Assembly (NCBI GenBank): GCA_016714935.1
Contig: JADKBU010000015.1
Location: forward strand, 1-64,000
Length of the DNA stretch: 64,000 nt
From: Candidatus Accumulibacter propinquus
GTDB lineage: Bacteria > Pseudomonadota > Gammaproteobacteria > Burkholderiales > Rhodocyclaceae
Direction of reading: 5' to 3'
Under the pieces are notes generated by a model that saw only the letters and a program-made list of their open reading frames with translations, made no database searches and was not told the origin of the DNA. Shown here in pieces: positions 19,489-27,641 of the stretch (positions are counted from its first letter, which is position 1; every line of letters begins with the position of its first letter). The translations under genes were made by a program, and so were the position numbers.

Positions 19489-20289
19489 ATGGGATTCCTC
19501 GCAGACAAGCGCATCCTGATCACCGGCGTGCTGTCGAAGCACTCGATCGCCTACGGCATCGCCAGGGCCTGCCACCGGGAAGGTGCGCAACTGGCTTTTA
19601 CCTATCAGAACGAGCGTTTCAAGGATCGCCTCGCCAAGTTTGCCAAGGAATTCGACAGCACGCTGATCTACCCGTGTGACGTCGCCGAGGACGCCGAAAT
19701 CGAGCGGCTGTTCGCAGAACTCGGCGAACACTGGGACGGCCTTGAAGGCCTGGTACATTCCATCGCCTACGCGCCCAGCGAAGCAATCGAAGGCGACTTT
19801 CTCGACGGTATCTCGCGCGACGCCTTCCGCATCGCGCATGACGTCTCTTCCTACAGCTACCCGGCGCTGGCCAAGGCCGCCCGCCCGCTGCTGCTGAAGG
19901 GCCGCAATCCGGCGCTGCTCGCACTCTCGTACCTCGGCGCCGAGCGCACCATGCCCAACTACAACACCATGGGCCTGGCCAAAGCCAGCCTGGAGGCGGC
20001 CACGCGCTACCTCGCGTTCTGCCTGGGTCCGCAGGGAATCCGCGCCAACGCCATCTCCGCCGGCCCGATCAAGACGCTGGCCGCTTCAGGCATCGGCAAC
20101 TTCTCCCGCCTGCTGGCCTATAACGCGCACAACGCGCCGCTACGCCGCAACATCACCATCGACGAGGTCGGCAACGCCGCCGCCTTCATGCTCTCCGACC
20201 TCGCCAGCGGTATCACCGGCGAGATCATGTACGTCGATGGCGGACTGAACACCACCGCTCTCGGCAACGCCGACCCGCTGCCGGCCTGA
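19489..20289 (+). CDS. fabI: Enoyl-[acyl-carrier-protein] reductase (NADH)
   Basis: Catalyses the last reduction of each fatty-acid elongation cycle, trans-2-enoyl-ACP to acyl-ACP; cytoplasmic homotetramer and the target of triclosan. The 266-residue product matches E. coli FabI in length. It has the NAD-binding start GFLADKRILITGVLSKHSIAYGIA, where S-K-H replaces the common S-N-R. The catalytic region AERTMPNYNTMGLAKASLEA holds the Tyr-x6-Lys pair, and ISAGPIKTLAASGI is the substrate-loop region. A GGAG Shine-Dalgarno precedes the ATG at 19489. Longer in-frame starts upstream would include the promoter and are rejected. It converges with the dipeptidase gene, only 4 bp between stops. Confidence 0.97.
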   Translation: MGFLADKRILITGVLSKHSIAYGIARACHREGAQLAFTYQNERFKDRLAKFAKEFDSTLIYPCDVAEDAEIERLFAELGEHWDGLEGLVHSIAYAPSEAIEGDFLDGISRDAFRIAHDVSSYSYPALAKAARPLLLKGRNPALLALSYLGAERTMPNYNTMGLAKASLEAATRYLAFCLGPQGIRANAISAGPIKTLAASGIGNFSRLLAYNAHNAPLRRNITIDEVGNAAAFMLSDLASGITGEIMYVDGGLNTTALGNADPLPA

Positions 20290-20293
20290 ACCT

Positions 20294-21780
20294 TCAGCGC
20301 TCGCCGCTGGCGGGCGCACCGACCGCGGCGAGGATCGCCTTCAGCAACTTCCAGGCGTGCCCCACCGTCGCGATCTCGACGCCTTCACCGGGGCGTGCGC
20401 GCCGCGTATGGTCGGCCCGAAGGAGAGCATGTCCAGATCCGGATAGTTGGCGGCGATCAGGCCACACTCCAGGCCGGCGTGGATCACCTGCACCCTGGCT
20501 TCGGCGCCGTATTCGCGCCGGTAGACCGACTGGCACAGCGCCAGCAGCGGCGACGCCGGATTCGGCTCCCAGCCCGGGTAGTGGCCGCCCTTCTCCGCCG
20601 TCGTTCCCGACAGGGCAAAGAGGCTGACGATCTCGTCGGCCAGCGCGCTGCTGCCGCTGTCGAGCAGCGAGCGGACCATGAAATGGCATGCCCCGTGCGC
20701 CGGCGTGAGCGCGACGATGCCGAGGTTGTTGGAAGTCTCGACCACGCCGGGGACTTTCAGGCTGCGGCGCCGGACACCGTGTGGCGCGGCATGCAGCGAC
20801 GCCAGCCAGATCGCCTGCTCGGCGCCGGACATCAGATGTCGCGCTGCGGCGGGAGTGCAGCGGATGCTCAGCCCTTCATCGACGCCGCACAATTCCTGGC
20901 GCAACAACGACTGCCACGCGGCCAGGCCTGCCGCCAGCGCATCGGCCTGCCCGGCCGGCAGCGCGACGATTGCCGAGGCTTCGCGGGGCAGCGCATTGCG
21001 CGCCGAGCCACCGCCGAGTTCCGCCAGCCGCAGCGGCCAGCGACGCTCCAGTCCCCGCAGGACGCGCACCAGGAGCTTGATGGCGTTGCCCCGCTCGGCG
21101 TGGATGTCGACTCCCGAATGCCCACCGCGCAAACCATGCAGCTCGATCCGCCAGACTTCGAAACCCTCCGGCAACGGTGCCGGTCGACCTGCCCGCTGCA
21201 CGTCGACATCCAGCCCGCCGGCGCAGCCCAGGAACAGCTCGCCCCATTCCTCGGTATCGAGGTTGAGCAACAGGCGCCCCTGCAACAGACCACCCTGCAG
21301 CCCGCGGGCACCGCCCATCCCGGCTTCCTCATCGACCGTCAGCAGCGCCTCAAGCGGCCCATGCGGCAGCGACGCATCCTCCAGAACCGCCAGGATCAGG
21401 GCCACCCCGATGCCGTTGTCGGCGCCGAGCGTCGTGCCCTCGGCGAGTAGCCAGCCGTCCCGACGCACGGGCCGGATCGGGTCGCGGGAAAAATCGTGCG
21501 TCGTCTCCGGGGTCTTCTGGCACACCATGTCCAGGTGCGCCTGCAGTACGACCGCCGGTGCCTGCTCCCGGCCGGCACTGGCCGGCTTGCGGATCACCAG
21601 ATTGCCGGCGGCATCAATGCGGGTCACCAGCCCCCTGGCGAGCGCCCACTGCCGAAGTTCATCGCGCAATCGCCCTTCCGCCTTCGACTGGCGCGGAATG
21701 CGACACAGCGTCGCGAAGTGTGCCCAGACGGCCGTCGGCTCCAGGCCGCAGAAAACCGCTTCGAGTGGTGCTTGCGTCAT
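20294..21780 (-). CDS. pepD: Aminoacyl-histidine dipeptidase (PepD), with a 1-nt frameshift near the 3' end
   Basis: M20-family zinc dipeptidase that releases N-terminal residues from Xaa-His and other dipeptides. The start at 21780 (MTQAPLEAVFCGLEPTAVW) fits the family. Metal-ligand motifs are visible: LQAHLDMVCQK, LGADNGIG and the acidic pair in TVDEEAGMGG. The frame is intact to SFGPTIRGAHAP at about 20393. It then shifts, and the expected ending VEIATVGHAWKLLKAIL continues in the -1-related frame to the stop at 20294. Adding one base in the CCCCGG run at 20389-20393 restores a product of about 495 residues, close to E. coli PepD (485). The gene is probably intact with a consensus error, but a real frameshift altering the last 32 residues cannot be excluded. 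Confidence 0.88.
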
Positions 21781-22721
21781 GCTGTTGATGATCCTCCCTG
21801 ATACGGCCGGAAAGACGGAGCGTCCGACCGCTTTGTCGCATGCCATGCCGTGTGTGCCGTGCCCGCAGAGCTTGGCGTCAGTTATAGCCGAGCTTGAACG
21901 GGTTGCGCAAGGGCACGCCGAACGCGTCAGCGGGGTGGCAGTTCCGGTTCAGCCCACGCGTAGTCCGCAAGCTACAATTCCCTCATCAAGGCTCCTGACT
22001 AGATGGATGACCAGCGTACGCCAGGCTGGCCGCCGTCAATTCGGGGCACGTCAAAATCGTCGCGGCCATGCAGTAAAATAAAGCTTGTCTGCCGTGATTG
22101 GCCAACGGTCAAACCAGAGGTACTCTCGTAGGCAGATGATGCCACCTTTCGGCGAAGCTGAGTGCCCTGATTCCCAGGCAAGTTGTTCAGGAGAGACAAA
22201 ATTGAATGCCTCTTGCCATATCGTTTGCGATTGCGCTGACTGCGACTTCAGTCCTGTCAGCAACCAGGCCGCAGCCTAATGCAGGCGCCCACATCCGCAA
22301 GACAAGCCGCTTAATCCAACGGCTTGCAATGCGCTGAAGTGCGGGGTCCTCGGGCCGTTCTTACCTTACCTTTCGCGATGAGCCCGGAGACCAGATCCTC
22401 TGACATAACAACTACGCCGGTGGAGCATCGCAAGAACAGAGGCCAAGCTTACTGAGTCCAGTTTCACGTTGACCGCTGTAGACCCACCTCCTTGCCCACT
22501 TCTGCTGCCCAGCAATAGAACCCCGTTCAAAGCGCAGAGCCCCTTCATGGTTCAGGCAAGGTACCCTCGATCGCACGCCCATCCCAGCGCTGGCGGCCAC
22601 GGCGATCCGGCAACAACGCTTAACGCGCCCGGTTTTCGCCGCGATTATCCAGCGCCGGGACCAAACGCTCTCGGCGCGCTGGAGCAAACGCCATTCGCCG
22701 TACCTGCCAAGGGTTGCCGCC
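21781..22721 (+). other. Intergenic stretch without a recognisable gene
   Basis: About 940 bp between pepD and the LysE-type gene. It holds only short open frames on both strands, with no motif, Shine-Dalgarno or family resemblance that I can see, and no clear inverted repeat or RNA gene. It presumably contains the pepD promoter (minus strand) and that of the LysE-type gene. Confidence 0.5.
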
Positions 22722-23369
22722 ATGACCAGTCTCTTCCCACCGTGGCCGCTGTTCTCCGCCTTCGTGCTGGCCAGCCTGGTGCTGGCGGTGACCCCTGGGC
22801 CGGGCGTGTTCTACATCGTGACCCGCAGCATCGTCCAGGGCCGCCGTTCGGGGCTGGTGTCGGTGGCCGGCGTCGCGCTCGGCAACCTCGGCAACGCACT
22901 GGCCGCTTCGGTTGGTCTCGCGGCCCTGTTTGCGGTTTCCTCGCTGGCGTTCACGATCGTCAAATACGCCGGCGCCCTTTACCTGGTCTATCTGGGCGTG
23001 CAGATGTTGCGCACGCCACGCGCCGAGCCATCGGCACCCGCGCCGGCAGTTGCAACGCTCGGGCGCATCTTCCGCGACGGCTTTGTCGTCGCCCTGCTCA
23101 ACCCCAAGACCACGCTCTTCTTTGCCGCGTTCCTGCCGCAGTTCCTGAGCCCGGCGGTGTCGCCCGTGTTGCAGAGCATGGCGCTCGGTGCGCTCTTCGT
23201 GGCCATCGCCGCGCTGACCGACAGCGCTTATGCCCTGGCGGCCGGCGCGGTGGCGCCCGCGCTGGCGCGTGTGGGCGGCGTTCGCCGCGTCGGTCGCCGG
23301 CTTGGCGGCAGCGCGTTCATCGGCCTCGGGGTGTTCACCGCCCTGGCCGGATCGCGCGACGTAAAGTAG
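22722..23369 (+). CDS. LysE/RhtB-family amino-acid exporter
   Basis: Inner-membrane exporter of amino acids or related metabolites. The 215-residue product has the family hallmarks. These are an N-terminal helix followed by LAVTPGPGVFYIVTRS, glycine-rich ASVAGVALGNLGNAL-type spacing, the helix pair ending KYAGALYLVYLGVQMLR, and FRDGFVVALLNPKTTLFFAAFLPQF in the second half. About six TM helices are expected, and the length is normal (~205-215). The substrate cannot be told from sequence. It is a stand-alone gene with no neighbouring LysG/ArgP-type regulator in view. Confidence 0.9.
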   Translation: MTSLFPPWPLFSAFVLASLVLAVTPGPGVFYIVTRSIVQGRRSGLVSVAGVALGNLGNALAASVGLAALFAVSSLAFTIVKYAGALYLVYLGVQMLRTPRAEPSAPAPAVATLGRIFRDGFVVALLNPKTTLFFAAFLPQFLSPAVSPVLQSMALGALFVAIAALTDSAYALAAGAVAPALARVGGVRRVGRRLGGSAFIGLGVFTALAGSRDVK

Positions 23370-23414
23370 GTTTTGCCCGCTGATTCGCGCCCATCGGGAA
23401 TCATCGTGGCAGGA

Positions 23415-23443
23415 CATTGGCCGCTGGTGTTCGATGGCCAATG
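23415..23443. repeat. Inverted repeat downstream of the LysE-type gene
   Basis: CATTGGCC and GGCCAATG form a perfect 8-bp stem around a 13-nt loop, 45 bp after the exporter stop. There is no T-run, so an intrinsic terminator is doubtful. The rest of the 23370-23608 gap shows nothing recognisable. Confidence 0.4.
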
Positions 23444-23608
23444 CAGCTCGTCGAGCCTGTTGCAGGCTTCGTGAAACCTGCCAGGAGGACGCTGGCCGCG
23501 GACCTGATTGGCGTGCGCGCGCCTGCAGCACCGCGTCTGGACGCTTGCCCCCTTGCCATTGAAAAAAACGGACCAACCTGGTCGCCCTGACGACGTCACA
23601 CCGACGAC

Positions 23609-24301
23609 CTACATGCGACCGCGATAGCTGTAATGGCCATCGACGATGTTGCCGCCACGATCAAACTGACACGTATAAGCCAGATTTCGCGCGCCACCTG
23701 TTTCGAAGGAAACGCGGCCATCGCCGCTCAGCGTCCGGCCGTTCAGATTCACCTGTTCCAGATCAAGATCGTCCACCGAGCCGTGATCATGAACCAGGTG
23801 TTGCCGAACCACGTTCCTGCACTCGCTCCTCAGGTAACGCATGTCGTCAAAGGGATTGGCCTTGCCGGCGTTGTAGACGGTACGGCTTTCTGCATGCGAC
23901 TGGTCATTGCTGCTGTTACTGCTGGCGATCACGGCGGCCAAGGCCGCCAGTCCGACAACCCCGGCGCCGATCATCAGCGCCCGGTTCTTCTTGTCCTTTT
24001 TCCTGTCGGAATCCGAGTCATCCGAGCCGACATTCCAACTGACGACCTCCTTGTGGTCAATGCGGCAATCGAAGCGATGGTTGCGGTTATCCCGATCTTT
24101 CACTCTTCCGCTCACGTTGAATGAATGGTGACCGGTTTCGTCGGCACGAACGTCCTCGGGATTCGAATAGGATGAGCCCCAATGAACCACCTTGCTCAAG
24201 CAATCCATCCGGGCATTGAACTCGTTGTATGCAAAAGCACTTGGTGCGGCGAGCAGGGCAGTCACAGCAAGACTCAAGCAGATCTTCTTCGAGGGGTTCA
24301 T
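23609..24301 (-). CDS. Secreted protein of unknown function with a central hydrophobic segment
   Basis: Function not recognised. The 230-residue product begins with a good signal peptide (SLAVTALLAAPSAFA, cleavage before YNEF). It then has two similar Cys-containing modules. The first (about 25-85) contains FNVSGRVKDRDNRNHRFDCRIDH; the second (about 150-228) contains GRTLSGDGRVSFETGGARNLAYTC. Between them lie an Asp/Lys-rich stretch, a single TM-like helix (ALMIGAGVVGLAALAAVIAS) and a Ser/Asn-rich linker. The paired pattern (sheet motif, Cys, 'F.C/Y.C' ending) suggests an internal duplication of one small domain. An AAAGGAA Shine-Dalgarno precedes the start. Confidence 0.75.
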   Translation of the reverse strand: MNPSKKICLSLAVTALLAAPSAFAYNEFNARMDCLSKVVHWGSSYSNPEDVRADETGHHSFNVSGRVKDRDNRNHRFDCRIDHKEVVSWNVGSDDSDSDRKKDKKNRALMIGAGVVGLAALAAVIASSNSSNDQSHAESRTVYNAGKANPFDDMRYLRSECRNVVRQHLVHDHGSVDDLDLEQVNLNGRTLSGDGRVSFETGGARNLAYTCQFDRGGNIVDGHYSYRGRM

Positions 24302-24467
24302 TCAGTTTTCCTTTCTGGGCAAGTACCCGGGTAACGTTCAATCAACACCAGACATCATGCATTAATCTTGGAAATGACGAAATACCGAGCTTGCCGGTCG
24401 ACCGGGGCTGGCAGTGCGCAAGGGCCGCCTGGCAAGCCAACCCGGATTGCTCGTCGGTTACCCGGAA

Positions 24468-24495
24468 TCGACGCCACCGCCTGCGGTGGCGTCGA
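24468..24495. repeat. Strong GC-rich hairpin between divergent genes
   Basis: TCGACGCCACCGC and GCGGTGGCGTCGA form a 13-bp perfect palindrome with only CT at the centre, so the real loop is about 6 nt. It sits 90 bp upstream of the sugar-dehydrogenase-like start. There is no T-run. It could be a regulator site, an RNA hairpin or a small REP-like element. Confidence 0.5.
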
Positions 24496-24585
24496 CCGGA
24501 GTAGCAAGTCGAGTTCGGGTCCTTGCGGCCAGGCCCCGGCTCGGGGATACTCGCATTGCCGCTACAGCCCCCGGGAGGAGTCAAC

Positions 24586-25695
24586 ATGCGCCGCATCACT
24601 ATCCGCCATGGACTGGTTCTGGCGCTGATCTCGATGCACGTGGCGGCAGTCGAATTGCCGCTGGAGCGCATCAGCTTGCCGCCGGGTTTCTCCATCGAAC
24701 TCTGGGCGCGCGTCGACAACGCCCGGCAGATGGCGATCGGCCTCCACGACGGCAACGGCGGCACGCTTTTCGTCGGCTCGATGCAGGCCGGAAAAGTACA
24801 TGCGGTGCGCTTCGACGCCGGCTTCAAGGCACAGGCCGTGAGCGTCGTCGCCAGCGGCCTGCAGCGCCCGGTCGGCGTGGCCTACAAGGACGGCAGTCTC
24901 TACGTCTCGGCGGTGAACCGCATCCTGCGCTACGACGATATCGAGCGACACCTGGCGCAGCCTCCGGTCGCTGTGCTGGTGACTGACCGGCTGCCGGCCG
25001 AGACACATCATGGATGGAAATTCATCGCCTTCGGCCCGGACGGCAAACTCTATGTGCCGGTAGGCGCCCCCTGCAACATCTGCGAGCCCGATCCGCAGCG
25101 CTACGCCAATATCCTGCGCATGCATGCCGATGGCAGCGGCGCCGAAGTCCATGCCCGCGGAGTGCGCAACAGCGTCGGCTTCGACTGGCAGCCGCAGACC
25201 GGGCAACTCTGGTTTACCGACAACGGCCGCGACCTGCTCGGCGACGACCAGCCGCCGGACGAACTCAACCATGCGCCCCGCGCCGGCATGCATTTCGGCT
25301 ATCCGTATTGCCACGCCGGCGATCTGCCCGATCCGGAATACGGCGCCCGGCACGCCTGCCGGGAGTTTGCCGCGCCGGCGCAGAAACTGGCGCCACACGC
25401 TGCCGCGCTGGGGATGCGCTTCTACACCGGGACGATGTTCCCGCCGCAGTATCGGAACCAGATCTTCATCGCCGAGCATGGTTCGTGGAACCGCTCCCGA
25501 AAGATTGGCTACCGGGTGACGCTGGTGCGCCTGCAAGGCAGCAGGGTCATCGCCTACGAACCCTTCGCCAGCGGCTGGCTGAATGGCGAGAGCGCCTGGG
25601 GACGCCCCGCCGACGTGCTGGTGCTCCCCGACGGCTCGCTGCTGGTCTCCGACGACTCCGCCGGTGCGATCTATCGCATCACCTATCGCGGCTGA
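24586..25695 (+). CDS. Periplasmic sorbosone/glucose-dehydrogenase-like beta-propeller protein
   Basis: Resembles the soluble PQQ-dependent sugar dehydrogenase / L-sorbosone dehydrogenase family, which oxidises aldoses or related compounds in the periplasm. The 369-residue product starts at 24586 behind a GGGAGGAG Shine-Dalgarno and has a short signal peptide (HGLVLALISMHVAAVELP). Propeller motifs are LPPGFSIELWA, HHGWKFIAFGPDGKLYVPVGAPCNIC, RGVRNSVGFDWQPQTGQLWFTDNG and FIAEHGSWNRSRKIGYRV. The His, Arg and Asp positions used for the PQQ/Ca site in sugar dehydrogenases seem present (HHGW, GVRNS, DNGRD). I cannot confirm PQQ binding. Four Cys (CNIC, CHAG, HAC) may form disulfides. Confidence 0.82.
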   Translation: MRRITIRHGLVLALISMHVAAVELPLERISLPPGFSIELWARVDNARQMAIGLHDGNGGTLFVGSMQAGKVHAVRFDAGFKAQAVSVVASGLQRPVGVAYKDGSLYVSAVNRILRYDDIERHLAQPPVAVLVTDRLPAETHHGWKFIAFGPDGKLYVPVGAPCNICEPDPQRYANILRMHADGSGAEVHARGVRNSVGFDWQPQTGQLWFTDNGRDLLGDDQPPDELNHAPRAGMHFGYPYCHAGDLPDPEYGARHACREFAAPAQKLAPHAAALGMRFYTGTMFPPQYRNQIFIAEHGSWNRSRKIGYRVTLVRLQGSRVIAYEPFASGWLNGESAWGRPADVLVLPDGSLLVSDDSAGAIYRITYRG

Positions 25696-25878
25696 GCGGG
25701 TGGCCACCGTCGAATCCGCGCAGCACCACGGGGGTGATGAGACGGCGTCTCGCCCGCGTGCGGCGCGTACCCCGCGCCAGTTTTCAGCAGGCATCGCCGA
25801 CGGTCATCAGCGAATCCACGATCAAGACAGCGGCAAGCGCGCTAGAATGACCGCACAGGACTTTCAGGAGGTCTGATC

Positions 25879-26154
25879 ATGAAAACGATCTTCGCTTTAC
25901 TGGCATTCGCCGTTTCCACCTCAGCATCTTCGGCGTGCTATCTGATCTACACGTCGGCCAATGAGCTGGTATGGCAGGGGAGTGCCCCACCCGTTCGCAT
26001 GGACACCCTCCTGCTGGACGCCGAAGTCCAGAAAAGGGTGCCCAAAGGGCATATGGTCATCATCAACGATCCCGGGGCGCCTTGTCCCAGGCTCGATCTG
26101 ATCGCGCCCAGGAAGACGATGCGGCAAAAAGCTGAAGAGATGAAGAACGACTGA
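25879..26154 (+). CDS. Small secreted protein of unknown function
   Basis: A 91-residue protein with a signal peptide (MKTIFALLAFAVSTSASSA) cleaved just before or at CYLIYTSANELVWQGSAPPVRMD. A strong AGGAGG Shine-Dalgarno lies at the right distance. Similar short Cys-starting periplasmic proteins (CYxxY....VY/WxGxxPPVxM, then PxGHMVI) are familiar from Burkholderiales and Rhodocyclales genomes, but none has a function I know. The second Cys (GAPCPRLD) may pair with the first. Confidence 0.75.
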   Translation: MKTIFALLAFAVSTSASSACYLIYTSANELVWQGSAPPVRMDTLLLDAEVQKRVPKGHMVIINDPGAPCPRLDLIAPRKTMRQKAEEMKND

Positions 26155-26387
26155 GCACGCCCACCTGGCCTTGCACGGGGTGTTCTCCGGCGTCGGCTGC
26201 TTGTGCGTCGGCGCCGCGTACGCGCAGCAGCCCGCGCCGGTCGGCAATCCTGCACGGCTGGACATTAGCGGCCGGTTTTCGATAGCCCACCCGGTTGCTG
26301 GCGGCTGGCGGCAAGCTGCGCAGCCGAGGGCGTTCATCAAGCTGCCGGGAGCGCCGGACACTCCCCATGCAAGCAATAGCGCACCGT

Positions 26388-27401
26388 TCAAGATGACGTA
26401 CGCAATGCTCCCGGCGTCGTGCCGAACCAGCGGCGGCAGGCTCGGCTGAGCGATCGCTGTTCGCTGTAGCCGAGCAGGATCGCCACTTCCGACAAGGGTA
26501 GCGCGGGTTGGGCCAGGAACTCGCGCGCCTGTTTCCGTCGGACGCGATCGAGGATGTCCACGAAGCGGATTTGCTGTGCATCGAGCCGTCTCTGCAGGGT
26601 GCGCTCGTGCATCGCCAATTGCCGGGCGATATCGGCCAGGCTGCAACCACCGCCAGCCAGTTGTCGAGCAATCAGTTCCTCGATCTGACAGGCCAGATCC
26701 AGCGGATTGCGCCGAATCAGGTGCGCCACAAAGCGCTCGACGGCAACGCGAATCTGCGGATTTCCACTGTCGAGCACCTTTGCGAGGAACGATTCGGGAA
26801 AGATCACGCCATTACCTGATTGCTGGCATGCCACTTCACAGGCAAAAATTTCACGGTAGCGGGACAGAGGCAAGCCCGGTTCGTGTGCCAACACCACACT
26901 CCAGTCAGCGCCTGCATCGCCGCTGAGCATGCGTAGCGTCTGTATCAGCATCAGGCAGCACATCTCCACCGATTGCCGCTGCTCTCCGCCAATTTCGGAA
27001 GGCAGTTCGTAATGTAGCCAAGCGAGCCCCGCGGCAGGACCAGATTGCATCCGCAGCGAGGTACGCGCCACGTGGTACGGCAAATTGCGCGCGATCGCCA
27101 CCAAAGCATTGCCCACGGTGTCGGCGCGACTGGCAACCAGTGCGATGGGGCCGAGGGCCGAAAAATCCTGCCGTTGCGCCAAGCGCAGGCCAAAGTCCGG
27201 AGCGGCGAGCTGTGATGCCGCGTTCTCCAGCAAGGCCACGGCCCCGGGCATGCTGATCGTCGCTTCCGGTTGCGCGAGCATTTGTGTCGTCATGCCTACG
27301 CCACTGAGCAAACCTTCGACGTCTCCGCCAAGATGACTGACGAGCTCGGCGAAACCGGTCAGCGCTCGGGCACGTACCAACAGGGAAGGCGCTTTGCTCA
27401 T
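26388..27401 (-). CDS. AraC-family transcriptional regulator (OruR/ArgR-like)
   Basis: A transcription factor, probably controlling the divergent sulfatase gene. The start at 27401 (MSKAPSLLVRARALTGFAELV) follows the pattern of AraC proteins with an arabinose-binding-like N-terminal domain (about residues 10-210: DFGLRLAQRQDFSALGPIALVA). Helix-turn-helix 1 is visible in SLADIARQLAMHERTLQRRLDAQ and helix-turn-helix 2 in LPLSEVAILLGYSEQRSLSRACRRWFGTTPGALR. Length 337 is typical for this subgroup. A longer frame starting at 27506 would overlap the operator-like repeats and is rejected. Its own control by the same operator is likely because the repeats lie 19 bp upstream of its start. Confidence 0.88.
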   Translation of the reverse strand: MSKAPSLLVRARALTGFAELVSHLGGDVEGLLSGVGMTTQMLAQPEATISMPGAVALLENAASQLAAPDFGLRLAQRQDFSALGPIALVASRADTVGNALVAIARNLPYHVARTSLRMQSGPAAGLAWLHYELPSEIGGEQRQSVEMCCLMLIQTLRMLSGDAGADWSVVLAHEPGLPLSRYREIFACEVACQQSGNGVIFPESFLAKVLDSGNPQIRVAVERFVAHLIRRNPLDLACQIEELIARQLAGGGCSLADIARQLAMHERTLQRRLDAQQIRFVDILDRVRRKQAREFLAQPALPLSEVAILLGYSEQRSLSRACRRWFGTTPGALRTSS

Positions 27402-27419
27402 GCGGCATGATCTTCGTAA

Positions 27420-27455
27420 TGTCGTCAAATGTCTACAGATTGTCGTCATTTGTCC
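27420..27455. promoter_or_regulatory. Direct-repeat operator candidate for the AraC-type regulator
   Basis: TGTCGTCAAATGTCT at 27420-27434 and TGTCGTCATTTGTCC at 27441-27455 are near-identical 15-mers with a 21-bp period, two helical turns apart. AraC-type regulators bind such tandem half-sites. The site lies between the regulator (minus strand) and the sulfatase (plus strand). Confidence 0.6.
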
Positions 27456-27641
27456 TAGAGTGCAAACCTGACCTGGGACAACATCACAAAGGATTGTGCC
27501 CTGCATTGGACTTCAATTTGAACCCTGACACAGAGGCGTGACGATCATTCACTGGCGCACACTGGAAAAGTTCCGGGAAATTCGAAGAATGCCTGGAGCA
27601 AAGCCTCTCCGTATCGCGAAATTCGACCATTGGAGTAAGCA

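Noticed and set aside
17034..19679. An 881-codon open frame on the + strand
   Set aside because: It is the antisense shadow of the binding-lipoprotein gene. The minus strand has a lipobox signal peptide and family motifs, while this frame has Arg/His-rich, repeat-poor sequence and no family resemblance.
22085..22279. Short Cys-rich + strand frame (64 residues) in the gap after pepD
   Set aside because: No ribosome site, no signal and no resemblance to a known family; it could be chance in a non-coding gap.
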